Below, piece after piece: positions 51,982 through 59,367 of a DNA stretch of 64,000 bases (the stretch's first letter is position 1; each line of letters begins with the position of its first letter). The notes below the pieces were generated by a model. The model did not search any database. It saw only the letters and a list, made by a program, of their open reading frames with translations, and was not told where the DNA came from. The position numbers were made by a program, and so were the translations under genes. Source of the DNA: Sporolactobacillus sp. THM7-4 (GTDB taxonomy: Bacteria; Bacillota; Bacilli; Bacillales; Sporolactobacillaceae); the NCBI RefSeq assembly GCF_004153165.1, contig NZ_SEMD01000007.1, forward strand, positions 62,001 through 126,000, read 5' to 3'.

Positions 51982-52284
51982 ATGGGTAAAAAAGAAATCG
52001 AAGAAAAAATCGTTCAGCAATACAAAAAAGATGAAAATATGATGGCCCTTGTTTTTGCCCAGTGGTGTGTGAATCATGGGCTTAATCCGGAAGTAATATA
52101 CAGGCACGCTTATCCCTCGCAGGAGAAAAATCCGATACTAAAAGCGGCTGTGGCCTTAACGGTTCCGAAAGAAGAAGCCGGTGAAATCAGTGATGAAACG
52201 GTATTGAATGTGTTATCCCTGTTCGGGAATGAGGACCTGGCGTTTGTAGTAACTGAAGAAATCCAAAACCTACAGAAGAAATAG
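51982..52284 (+). CDS. Conserved hypothetical protein
   Basis: A 100-residue soluble protein starting KKEIEEKIVQQYKKDENMMA with ...AQWCVNHGLNPEVIYRHAYP following. Good AAAAAGGAG site, ATG 51982, coding-like composition and a C-terminal helix (TEEIQNLQKK). I do not recognise a named family. The next gene (SEC-C protein) is 56 bases on in the same direction. Confidence 0.65.
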   Translation: MGKKEIEEKIVQQYKKDENMMALVFAQWCVNHGLNPEVIYRHAYPSQEKNPILKAAVALTVPKEEAGEISDETVLNVLSLFGNEDLAFVVTEEIQNLQKK

Positions 52285-52340
52285 GACATGGACAATCATG
52301 AATTCATCAGTGTGAAAAATTAACAGAAAGGAATGAGATC

Positions 52341-52823
52341 ATGCAAGCCACTCGCGAGATGATTCAAGACGGGGTCAATATCGGATATGTCGAGATTTTT
52401 GGCGAAAAAGACCAGGATAAATTTCTTTTCCATTACAACGGCCGGGAATTTCTTGTCGACGACCAATATTGTATGAATCCGACATGTAAATGCAATGAAG
52501 TGGGGTTGACTTTTATCGAAGGGAAACCTGGAAATCCGTGCTTTATTATTAAAATGAAGTTCCCTCATTTCCGTTATGAGATTATCGATCCGGGCGCTTT
52601 TACAGAAAAGGGCATACGGGAGATTGTTGATTTTTTCAAGAAAAATAATCATGGCTCGGTGAAACTGTTACAAACCCGCTATCACGAGATGAAACAAAAA
52701 GGAAAAGAGATCCTCCCCCAGGGGCAAGACGTACGTCAGAAAGAAGCCGCCGTTAAAGTCGGTCGTAACGACCCGTGCCCATGCGGAAGCGGGAAAAAAT
52801 ATAAAAAATGCTGTGGAAGATGA
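52341..52823 (+). CDS. SEC-C zinc-motif protein
   Basis: A 160-residue protein with a C-terminal SEC-C motif, [17 protein letters not shown], at about 144-160 (C-x-C-x8-C-C), which binds zinc as in the SecA tail. The front carries a second cysteine set ([10 protein letters not shown] near 47-56) and a beta-rich fold. ATG 52341 follows AAAGGAATGAG. Role unknown; SEC-C tails often link a protein to ribosomes or to SecB. The next gene overlaps its end region only in an unsupported upstream extension. Confidence 0.85.
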   Translation: MQATREMIQDGVNIGYVEIFGEKDQDKFLFHYNGREFLVDDQYCMNPTCKCNEVGLTFIEGKPGNPCFIIKMKFPHFRYEIIDPGAFTEKGIREIVDFFKKNNHGSVKLLQTRYHEMKQKGKEILPQGQDVRQKEAAVKVGRNDPCPCGSGKKYKKCCGR

Positions 52824-52930
52824 AAGCGAAAACGCAACCGCAACTCTCCTGCAAATCGAGTAGGTGGAAACCGAAACCTCCCTCCACCCTTTTATTTGAA
52901 TCAATTTTACATAGGAAAGGAAGAGGAGTT

Positions 52931-53389
52931 ATGTCAGACATCCATCCAGTTATTAAAAAACTTCAATTCAAAGACCATGGTGAAGCAGTCCTCGTTTTAC
53001 ATGCGCCTCAGGCTTATAAGTCTGTCCTGAATGCTTTTCAAGGACCCGTCCATCAGGAAGTGAATCAGGAAAGTTATCCGTTCGCTCAGGTTTTCGGCAC
53101 ATCTAATGATGAAATCAGGGCGTTGGGCAGAAAAGCTGTCAAAGTGATTACAGACGATGGTCTGCTTTGGCTCTGTTATCCGAAAAAGTCTTCGAAAAAG
53201 TACAAAGGTACGGACTGCAGCCGTGATACAGTTGCCGGGCTGCTTGCTGATGAAGGATATAAACCGGTCCGGCAAATTGCAATCGATGAAGATTGGTCCG
53301 CATTGCGTTTTCGGAAAGCCAGTCACATTAAAACAATGGTCCGTCATTTTGCGGAAACAGAAGAAGGAAAGAAAAGAACAGGAAAATGA
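52931..53389 (+). CDS. DUF3052-like small protein
   Basis: A 152-residue protein. LWLCYPKKSSKKYKGTDCSR near residues 78-97 and KPVRQIAIDEDWSALRFRKA near 114-133 fit the DUF3052-like family, known from sequence surveys only. ATG 52931 sits 6 bases after GGAAGAGGAG; an upstream in-frame ATG at 52808 overlaps the SEC-C gene and has no site. Role unknown. Confidence 0.8.
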   Translation: MSDIHPVIKKLQFKDHGEAVLVLHAPQAYKSVLNAFQGPVHQEVNQESYPFAQVFGTSNDEIRALGRKAVKVITDDGLLWLCYPKKSSKKYKGTDCSRDTVAGLLADEGYKPVRQIAIDEDWSALRFRKASHIKTMVRHFAETEEGKKRTGK

Positions 53390-53462
53390 GCGGTAGTTGC
53401 CATGCCTTGCGTTACGGCTCAAGTAAGTGCGCAGCCTATCTTATTGTATGGAGGGACTTAAA

Positions 53463-53732
53463 ATGAAATGGTCTGAAGTTCGCCAGCATTTTCCTGAACG
53501 TTGTGTCTTAGTAGAAGCATTAAAATCAGAAACAAAAGGTAAGGAAAGAGTCATTGATGAACTGGCAGTAATTGATGATTTTGAGAACGGCAATGCAGCA
53601 TGGAAAGCGTATAAAAAACTACATGCGGAAAATCAAAACCGTGGATTATATATCTTTCACACGAATAATGAGAAAATAAAGGTAATTGAGCAGCCATATA
53701 TAGGGGTACAAAGAAGAGTAGAAAATTTGTAA
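53463..53732 (+). CDS. Small protein usually paired with a retropepsin
   Basis: An 89-residue protein: MKWSEVRQHFPERCVLVEAL and NRGLYIFHTNNEKIKVIEQP. In related bacteria, proteins of this type (conserved hypothetical) stand directly before a bacterial retropepsin-like protease, and a dead one follows here at 53779. ATG 53463 with GGAGGGACTT. The link to the protease is from memory of neighbourhoods. Function unknown. Confidence 0.6.
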   Translation: MKWSEVRQHFPERCVLVEALKSETKGKERVIDELAVIDDFENGNAAWKAYKKLHAENQNRGLYIFHTNNEKIKVIEQPYIGVQRRVENL

Positions 53733-53778
53733 TGGACGACCCATTGCCTCTAGTTTCTATTCAGATTAAATACAATGA

Positions 53779-54111
53779 ATGAAAAAGACATTTAGCAACG
53801 TGCTGCTTGTTACTGATTGCTCTTCAACCATTTTAGATACGGACTTATGCGAAAAAATCGGGCTGATGCTTGATTTAGAAAATGCCATTACACGAAAGAT
53901 GTACGGAATTGGCGGAACTGAAATCTGAATAGAACAAAAAGTGACTGGTATTGATGTAGATGAGTTCCGTCTTAATGATTTCACGATACAGCTCAGTGAG
54001 GTTAGAGAAATGCATGGATTTGACGGAATCATTGGCAGTGATTTTTTTCTGGAAAATAAATTGATTATCGACTTTGAAAATATGGAAATACGAAAAAACA
54101 AGTTAGGGTAA
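53779..54111 (+). pseudogene. Retropepsin-like aspartic protease, dead
   Basis: Reads KTFSNVLLVTDCSSTILDTD, then RKMYGIGGTEI-stop-IEQKVTGIDVDEF and FDGIIGSDFFLENKLIIDFE. The D-T/S-G active site expected before SSTI is changed to V-T-D-C (no DTG), and TGA at 53926-53928 breaks the frame. The second half keeps the GIIGSDFF fold element. The N-terminus (about 25 residues before the active site) seems missing as well. Confidence 0.7.
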
Positions 54112-54198
54112 ATACGATTACATCTATATGAATCTGCTATCACGATCCAAGCTATGTCGAGTGCTGTATGTCGATGAAATAAAAAAATAAACAGAAAG

Positions 54199-54241
54199 AG
54201 CCGAGAATCGGTAAAAGATTCCCGGACTCCCATTTTCTTTT
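54199..54241 (+). terminator. Hairpin, second copy of the 19861 element
   Basis: GAGCCGAGAATCGGTAAAAG and ATTCCCGGACTCCCATTTTC correspond to the hairpin at 19861-19912. The flanking TGTCGAGTGCTGTATGTCG also matches the lead-in there (TGTTGTGTGTCG). T-rich tail follows. Confidence 0.55.
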
Positions 54242-54348
54242 ATTAGATGCAAACGGCGCAGGGAAAGGTACCCTTCTGAAAGTCTAATTTAGAGAATATA
54301 TAAACATTTAAAAACAGAAACAGCGTGAACGAATCACATCGTTTTCTT

Positions 54349-54681
54349 CTATTGCAAGAAAGTTGCCACCTTATCCAAACAATCCTGGACTACTTCTTCC
54401 GGGGCCTGTCCTTTAATTTCCACGTTTCTTGCCGTCCAGTCTAAATTTTTCACTTGATCGGTCAAGATCACCCCATTAAAAACCAATCCGGCAGGCAATG
54501 GGACTTCATAGCCCCATCCCCTGACAGTATGCGTGATTGGGCAGACCGACAAAAATCTCGTGACCTCGTTGAACTCTTTTGGTGATAAAACAATCCCAGG
54601 TCTGCGTCCAGCCTGTTCATGGCCTGCCTGGGGATTAAAGTCTAAATAAATTAAGTCTCCTCTTGCTGGTGTTTCCGGCAT
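54349..54681 (-). CDS. mazF: MazF/PemK-family toxin endoribonuclease
   Basis: A 110-residue mRNA interferase. RGDLIYLDFNPQAGHEQAGR with RPGIVLSP near residues 7-34 is the MazF core (Gly-Asp and the catalytic Arg in GRRPG), and CPITHTVRGWGYEVPLP near residues 47-63 is the second conserved strand pair (SxxT-like PITHT). The gene begins three bases after the antitoxin stop. Cleavage specificity not predictable. Intact, so the module may be active. Confidence 0.9.
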   Translation of the reverse strand: MPETPARGDLIYLDFNPQAGHEQAGRRPGIVLSPKEFNEVTRFLSVCPITHTVRGWGYEVPLPAGLVFNGVILTDQVKNLDWTARNVEIKGQAPEEVVQDCLDKVATFLQ

Positions 54682-54684
54682 ACG

Positions 54685-54930
54685 TTAAATCAATTCCCTT
54701 CCCACAATACCAAAATCAATTTCTTCATGCCGATTCTCTGGCTTGCACTGTGATAATAATTCCTGCAACGTTGGTTTTCTTTTTTTCTTTACCAAACGCA
54801 GCTCCTGGTTGTCAAGAACATTCAGTTCCATTGTGGATCCTTGTTTAATTTCAATTTGTTCAGCTACTACACTCGGAATCCTGATGGCTAAACTGTTGCC
54901 CCACTTTTGCACAGTCGATTCTAGTGTCAT
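54685..54930 (-). CDS. mazE: MazE-type AbrB-fold antitoxin
   Basis: An 81-residue protein, MTLESTVQKWGNSLAIRIPS with VVAEQIEIKQGSTMEL: a swapped-hairpin AbrB DNA-binding domain that also represses the operon. The C-terminal tail (LLSQCKPENRHEEIDFG) would wrap the toxin. I chose ATG 54930 because AAGGGAG lies 8 bases upstream; the frame stays open to 55053 with low-complexity Gly/Lys residues and no better site. Confidence 0.9.
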   Translation of the reverse strand: MTLESTVQKWGNSLAIRIPSVVAEQIEIKQGSTMELNVLDNQELRLVKKKRKPTLQELLSQCKPENRHEEIDFGIVGRELI

Positions 54931-55188
54931 GATTTTCTCTCCCTTGTTTTCTCCGGCTTTTTCTTTGAGAACTTTTCTACCACTGTTTTCGTGCCCCTGT
55001 GCCTTGCTTTGTCCACCTGTTCCTTTTGTGTTTCCAGAACCCTGTATAGACATTGTATCACCTTTCTTGATTATCGTCTATACATAGTATACACATTCAT
55101 TCCTGGAAAATACTTAGGTTTGTGCTTGTTTTTTTAGATGGAACTGATTGTGGAAGAAGAACATCCTAAAGAATTAAGTTAGATAATG

Positions 55189-55232
55189 AACCCCGCTATT
55201 TTCTAAAATACAATGGGAATAGCGGGGTTTTT
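55189..55232 (+). terminator. Intrinsic terminator
   Basis: AACCCCGCTATT at 55189-55200 pairs with AATAGCGGGGTT at 55218-55229, followed by TTTTT. A plus-strand stub (ELIVEEEHPKELS then stop) lies just before it, so it may end a lost gene. Confidence 0.75.
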
Positions 55233-55343
55233 GTATGGAGGCTGTCACTACCTGAAATTCAACGTATTGAAGACTAATTCAACAAATTAAAATGAAAATA
55301 AGCGGGACTTTTGTATTCATAATAAGTGCATGTATGTCTATAA

Positions 55344-56243
55344 TTAATTTCTACCGTAAAAACTTATAGCTTTTATTTTATTAAAATTGCTATCATATTG
55401 ATAATTGTCAAACGTCAACTTCAAAGAAGAGTTTTTATCTGTTTCATAATAAAGTGATCCTTTGACACTATCTCCTGAATGAATGTTTCCGCTAATAGAT
55501 TCATCATGATATAACGGATAGTATTCATCTTGGCTAATGTTGTTTTTATAAAGATCAAAATCAGTCGTGTCTATATAATGGGCTTCTTTACCAATGTTAG
55601 TTACAGTTACTTTGAATTCAACGACGTTATTGACATCTGAGAAATCATCCTCGAACGCATTATATGGATTCAAGTTAATGGGATGAGACACTGTGACTTT
55701 AAGATCACCAATCCTGGCCGTATCACCAAAATGATATGTGGTCTTTTGTGGCACTTTAACTTTTGTTGATGAAAGATTGTCACTGTATACGTACCCATTT
55801 TTTCCTTTATACCTAACTTTATAGAGTTTATCTGACAAAGCACTTGTTGTCGTTAATTTTGTGTTTATAGGAATCGAGGTTATTTTTTTCTTGTGACTAC
55901 TTGTATTATTATAAAGATTGGCTGTTCTTTTGGTATATCGAGTCACTAATGTTGGCTTCGTTGATAGATTAGCTTTATATACATAACCGGTTTTTCCTGA
56001 ATAGGTTACTCTATACATTCTGCTTGTTTTACTCGAATAAGTGGATAATTTCACATTAATTGCTATGGTTTTCAACCTTTTCTTAGAACTCTTGGTTGAA
56101 CTATACAAATTAGATGTTTTATGAACGTAATAATAATATTTTGTAGCAGCTTTAGCGGGGTTACTGAATGAAACGAATGAAACAGAAGCGACTAAGATCA
56201 ATACTAATGATAAAGAAATAAATCTCCTAAATAATGTTTTCAC
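55344..56243 (-). CDS. Secreted protein with SH3-like repeats and a DUF4352 domain
   Basis: A 299-residue exported protein. A signal peptide (about 1-32; LVLILVASVSFVSF and cleavage after AKA) is followed by two SH3-like repeats of about 65 residues (YYYYVHKTSNLYSSTKSSKK... and ...RTANLYNNTSSHKKKITSIP), each ending in GKTGYVYKANLS or GKNGYVYSDNLS, probably cell-wall binding. The C-terminal half (about 170-299) fits DUF4352 (GDLKVTVSHP; VVEFKVTVTNIGKEAHYIDT), a beta-sandwich found in Gram-positive surface proteins. ATG 56243 after an AAGGGGGAATTTG site. Function unknown. Confidence 0.82.
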   Translation of the reverse strand: MKTLFRRFISLSLVLILVASVSFVSFSNPAKAATKYYYYVHKTSNLYSSTKSSKKRLKTIAINVKLSTYSSKTSRMYRVTYSGKTGYVYKANLSTKPTLVTRYTKRTANLYNNTSSHKKKITSIPINTKLTTTSALSDKLYKVRYKGKNGYVYSDNLSSTKVKVPQKTTYHFGDTARIGDLKVTVSHPINLNPYNAFEDDFSDVNNVVEFKVTVTNIGKEAHYIDTTDFDLYKNNISQDEYYPLYHDESISGNIHSGDSVKGSLYYETDKNSSLKLTFDNYQYDSNFNKIKAISFYGRN

Positions 56244-56500
56244 GTCAAATTCCCCCTTAGTGTTTTTTTGATTTTAATGTTGAATTCTAAATAGAGCAAA
56301 CATCGGTTGCGTAAAGTATTCTCTGTGTCCGTACAGCATCAAGAATAATTATAAATGGGTATCAGGTTTCTGTCATCATCATTTGTGGGTAACAGGCACC
56401 GCAATCTACTGTCACTACCCGGTACTAAAATGCATAAAAAGCGAAATACAAAAAGCATAAATTACAGATCTCTCAGAACGAGAAAGCCCGCACCACCGTA
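56244..56500. other. Gene-free gap upstream of the secreted protein
   Basis: Holds ACTGTCACTACCCGGTACTA, one of the dispersed motif copies, near 56408, and GGTAACAGGCACCG near 56388. No gene seen. Confidence 0.4.
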
Positions 56501-56740
56501 TCATTTTTGTATTCTGTCCTTGATTTGAAACAGGAGTTCTGATCCGGTTTTAGAGAAGGGGACATAGCCGAGTTCATCCCCCATGACAACATCAAATTTG
56601 AGCCACCTTTTCTCCAAGGCGCTTAGTTTCTGTTCTTCATAGGCCATGAGCAGCTCTTCAACTAATTCGGGATGTTGGCAAGTGGTTTCTTTATGTCCAA
56701 TAGACATACATAATTTAATTGCCAAACATTACATTTTTAT
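56501..56740 (-). pseudogene. IS21 IstB fragment
   Basis: The central part of an IstB ATPase: HPELVEELLMAYEEQKLSAL, EKRWLKFDVVMGDELGYVPF and SKTGSELLFQ (Walker B DELGY). It is cut on both sides and lacks Walker A. It differs from the IstB at 17916, so it comes from another IS21-type element. Confidence 0.75.
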
Positions 56741-56792
56741 TTTGCCATAGGCAATCTGGCCAGAAGGAAGCTGTCGCACAGGCAAAGCCCAT

Positions 56793-56902
56793 GCCGCAGA
56801 GGATGCGAGACGCCTGCGGGAGAGCGAGCCGAAGGAGACCCCCAGGTGCAATTTGCCGAGGAGGCTCCTGGATCGCCCGCGGCAAGTGAGCGTTCGGCAG
56901 CG
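56793..56902. repeat. GC-rich dispersed repeat R2
   Basis: A near copy of R1 (40462-40571): GCGAGACGCCTGCGGGAGAG, GGAGACCCCCAGG and GGCTCCTGGATCGCCCGCGG. Its two halves are partly complementary, so an RNA or DNA hairpin can form. It lies just beside an IstB fragment. Confidence 0.8.
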
Positions 56903-57031
56903 GCATTAGAAATAAACCTAAAAAAACAGCAATCATCGATAACACTGACGAATCAAAAAGAGTTCGACGGATTAGGACAAAATCGAAAACTGCTTATTCT
57001 AAAAAGCAAAAAATGATTTTGTATTTAAAGC

Positions 57032-57066
57032 GATCAAAAAGATACCCACAATCACTTGACTTACCC
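57032..57066. repeat. 35-bp repeat, second copy
   Basis: Shares 33 of 35 bases with 29134-29168. It ends 16 bases before the -35 box of the SRPBCC promoter. Confidence 0.7.
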
Positions 57067-57081
57067 GCAAGCTCTGTGTGG

Positions 57082-57130
57082 TTGATATAACACCAAAAGG
57101 TGATATAATTATTTTGATACCAAAAGGTGT
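57082..57130 (+). promoter_or_regulatory. Promoter with two ArsR-type operators
   Basis: TTGATA (57082-57087) and TATAAT (57104-57109) are spaced 16 bases. CACCAAAAGGTG at 57091-57102, a perfect palindrome, lies in the spacer, and ACCAAAAGGT at 57119-57128 lies after the -10 box. A repressor bound there would block RNA polymerase. The ArsR gene of the same operon (57586) is the probable repressor. Confidence 0.8.
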
Positions 57131-57156
57131 TACATAATATGTTGGGGGATAAAATA

Positions 57157-57582
57157 TTGCATAAACAAGAGACATTACCGGACATTCGTAAAACAATTGT
57201 ACTCAATGCATCGATCGAGAAAGTATGGAATGCCGTCACGACAGCAGAAGGCATCGCTTCATGGTGGATGCCGAATACATTTGAACCTGTTATGGGAAAG
57301 GAATTTGTACTTCATGCAGGGAACTTTGGTGATTCACCTTGCAAAATTACAGAACTGGATCCTCCATACCGTGTCGGTTTTGACTGGGGAAAGGATTGGC
57401 ATCTTGCTTTTGAACTGAAAAAGTTGGAAGATGGAAAAACGGAATTTACGCTCATTCATTCTGGCTGGGATGCAAACAAATCCACTGAATTTGGACAGCC
57501 ACACACAAGGGTACGCGGGGTGATGGACGGTGGCTGGGAAAAAATCGTAAAAGAAAAGCTTCCAACTGTGATCGAGGCTTAA
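57157..57582 (+). CDS. SRPBCC (AHSA1/START-fold) protein
   Basis: A 141-residue ligand-binding-fold protein. IRKTIVLNASIEKVWNAVTT near residues 8-27, WWMPNTFEPVMGKEF near 34-48 and GWEKIVKEKLP near the end are typical of the Activator of Hsp90 ATPase 1-like group. Ligand unknown. I take TTG 57157 as start, since GGGGGAT lies 7 bases before it; ATG 57139 is possible. The next gene (ArsR) begins 3 bases after, a pairing seen in many Bacillales. Expression is likely under that ArsR. Confidence 0.88.
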   Translation: MHKQETLPDIRKTIVLNASIEKVWNAVTTAEGIASWWMPNTFEPVMGKEFVLHAGNFGDSPCKITELDPPYRVGFDWGKDWHLAFELKKLEDGKTEFTLIHSGWDANKSTEFGQPHTRVRGVMDGGWEKIVKEKLPTVIEA

Positions 57583-57585
57583 AAT

Positions 57586-57909
57586 GTGGCGGAACAACCT
57601 AAGCACGATGTTTTCCAGGCAGTTTCCGACCCAACCCGGCGCAGTATACTGAAATTACTTGCTGAAAAGGACATGTCAATCGCTGAAATCGCGGAATGTT
57701 TCCCGATCAGCCGAACAGCAGTGAATAAGCATCTTCACATTCTTTCGGATGCCGGCCTTGTCAAAAGCCATAAAGCAGGACGTGAAACTCGTTTTACCCT
57801 TATACCTGAACCCTTGATGAATATACAAAGCTGGCTATTCTTTTTTGAACATTACTGGGATGATAAGCTGTCAGCTCTTAAAAAACTTGTCGAGAAAGAT
57901 CACGATTGA
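57586..57909 (+). CDS. ArsR-family repressor
   Basis: A 107-residue winged-helix regulator: DVFQAVSDPTRRSILKLLAE, MSIAEIAECFPISRTAVNKH and LHILSDAGLVKSHKAGRETR. There is no ELCVCDL metal site, so it senses something other than arsenic. It starts at GTG 57586 after GAGGCTT, three bases beyond the SRPBCC stop. CACCAAAAGGTG palindromes upstream of the operon are the likely operators. Confidence 0.88.
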   Translation: MAEQPKHDVFQAVSDPTRRSILKLLAEKDMSIAEIAECFPISRTAVNKHLHILSDAGLVKSHKAGRETRFTLIPEPLMNIQSWLFFFEHYWDDKLSALKKLVEKDHD

Positions 57910-58149
57910 TGAGTAGAGAACCAAACTTGTTTTGTTTAAAGTGCCTGGTTCTCTATTTTTCTGTTCATGGAAAAAAAGATTTTTTTTTTGCTTAGGCCGT
58001 TGATCACTCAATCGCTGATAATGTTACCATCCAGCTGAAGTCTTCTGATGAAACACCCATTAGCCAGGTTAAGGCAAAACTGCTTGAACCGGATAATAAA
58101 TAAGTATGTTATAATATAAGTACGATAATATATAAGCAGAGGTGAATAT
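57910..58149 (+). promoter_or_regulatory. ars operon upstream region
   Basis: TATAAT at 58110-58115 is the likely -10 box. The stretch 58108-58134 is an imperfect palindrome of TTATAATATAA/TTATATATTAT type, close to known ArsR operators, just before the arsR ribosome site (AGAGGTGA). Earlier, 57930-57955 may be a terminator region for the SRPBCC-ArsR operon. Confidence 0.5.
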
Positions 58150-58470
58150 ATGGTTGCTGTAACTGAAAGTGTGTCCGAAATTTCTTCACTGCTAAGGCTC
58201 CTGGGTGATAAGAATCGTCTGATGATCCTTTCCTATCTGAAACATCAGGAATTGTGTGTGTGTGAACTTGTTGACTTATTAAATATTTCTCAGCCGGCGA
58301 TGAGTCAGCATCTGAAGAAACTCCGTCTTGCAGGTGTTATTCGTGAACGGAAACAGGGAACCTGGGTTTATTACAGTTTGAATGAGCAAATTCCTGATTA
58401 TGTTTCAGTAATCATTAACGCCCTTCCCGATCAAAAAGCAGACAGTCAAGGGAATTCGAAATGTTGCTGA
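58150..58470 (+). CDS. arsR: Arsenic-responsive repressor ArsR
   Basis: A 106-residue winged-helix repressor at the head of the ars operon. [20 protein letters not shown] near residues 35-54 is the As(III)-binding ELCVC motif on the recognition helix, plus [20 protein letters not shown]. It ends in CC. ATG 58150 after AGAGGTGA. Binding of arsenite to the cysteines would release the operator and switch on arsC, arsD, arsA and arsB. Confidence 0.93.
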   Translation: MVAVTESVSEISSLLRLLGDKNRLMILSYLKHQELCVCELVDLLNISQPAMSQHLKKLRLAGVIRERKQGTWVYYSLNEQIPDYVSVIINALPDQKADSQGNSKCC

Positions 58471-58535
58471 ACCAGGTTGATACGGACTTTATCGCAAGTC
58501 TGGAACATAAAAAACGACTCGGAAGGACTCTGAAC

Positions 58536-58967
58536 ATGAGCAAAAAAATCATATATTTTCTCTGTACCGGTAATTCCTGCCGCAGTCAGATGGCAGAAGG
58601 ATTTGGAAAAAAATACCTGGGAGATCAATTTGATGTCCGTTCAGCCGGCATCGAAACCCATGGGTTGAATCCCAATGCCGTAAAAGCGATGCAGGAAGTC
58701 GGAATCGACATTTCAAACCAGAAGTCTAAGTTGATTGACATGAATCTGTTGAACGAAGCCTATCTGGTCGTTACTCTATGCGGTGATGCGGAAGAACGGT
58801 GCCCGAATACACCGCCACACGTCCGCCGGGAACATTGGGGATTCGATGATCCGGCCAGGGCAGAGGGGACAGAAGCTGAGAAATGGGCCGTCTTCCAGCG
58901 CGTCCGGGATGGCATCGAAAAGCGGATCAAACAATTTGCGGAGAAAGAGCAGTCACTGAATCATTAA
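58536..58967 (+). CDS. arsC: Arsenate reductase ArsC, thioredoxin-coupled
   Basis: A 143-residue enzyme of the low-molecular-weight phosphatase fold that reduces arsenate to arsenite. [19 protein letters not shown] near residues 7-25 is the catalytic C-x5-R loop (Cys9 or 10), and [11 protein letters not shown] near residues 80-90 holds the two resolving cysteines (CxxxxxxC), so it is the Bacillus/pI258 type. ATG 58536 sits after GGAAGGAC; an upstream in-frame ATG at 58461 overlaps arsR without a site. Next: arsD, 18 bases on. Confidence 0.93.
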   Translation: MSKKIIYFLCTGNSCRSQMAEGFGKKYLGDQFDVRSAGIETHGLNPNAVKAMQEVGIDISNQKSKLIDMNLLNEAYLVVTLCGDAEERCPNTPPHVRREHWGFDDPARAEGTEAEKWAVFQRVRDGIEKRIKQFAEKEQSLNH

Positions 58968-58985
58968 AAATGGAGATGAGTTTTG

Positions 58986-59348
58986 ATGAAAACGATTCAG
59001 ATTTTTGAACCGGCGATGTGCTGTCCGACTGGTGTTTGCGGACCAGGCATTAATTCGGAATTAATTCGAATCACAGGAGCTGTTCGTAATTTGAGAAAAA
59101 ACGGTGTGAACATTTCGCGCTTTAACTTGACCAGTCATCCGGAAGCCTTTGCTGAAAATCAGCCTATTCAGGATCTGCTGAAAAAGGAGGGAATGGAAGT
59201 CCTTCCCGTAACGATTATCGATGGGAAGGTCGCTAAGAAAGGAACTTATCCGACCAAGCAGGAACTGGCTGACTGGACGAGCCTGTCGATTGATGAAATC
59301 GGAAAAAAGCAACAGTTTCAGATCAAACTCAATATAGCGAAAAAGTAA
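58986..59348 (+). CDS. arsD: Arsenic metallochaperone ArsD
   Basis: A 120-residue protein that hands As(III) to ArsA. IQIFEPAMCCPTGVCGPGIN at the front holds the C-C-x4-C site (Cys11, 12 and 17 of this start). GMEVLPVTIIDGKVAKKG near residues 70-87 is the typical thioredoxin-like strand. It lacks the extra C-terminal Cys pairs of the E. coli R773 protein. ATG 58986, second of a TTG-ATG pair; GGAGATGAG just upstream. Confidence 0.92.
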   Translation: MKTIQIFEPAMCCPTGVCGPGINSELIRITGAVRNLRKNGVNISRFNLTSHPEAFAENQPIQDLLKKEGMEVLPVTIIDGKVAKKGTYPTKQELADWTSLSIDEIGKKQQFQIKLNIAKK

Positions 59349-59367
59349 ACGAAAGAGGGAAAATGAT

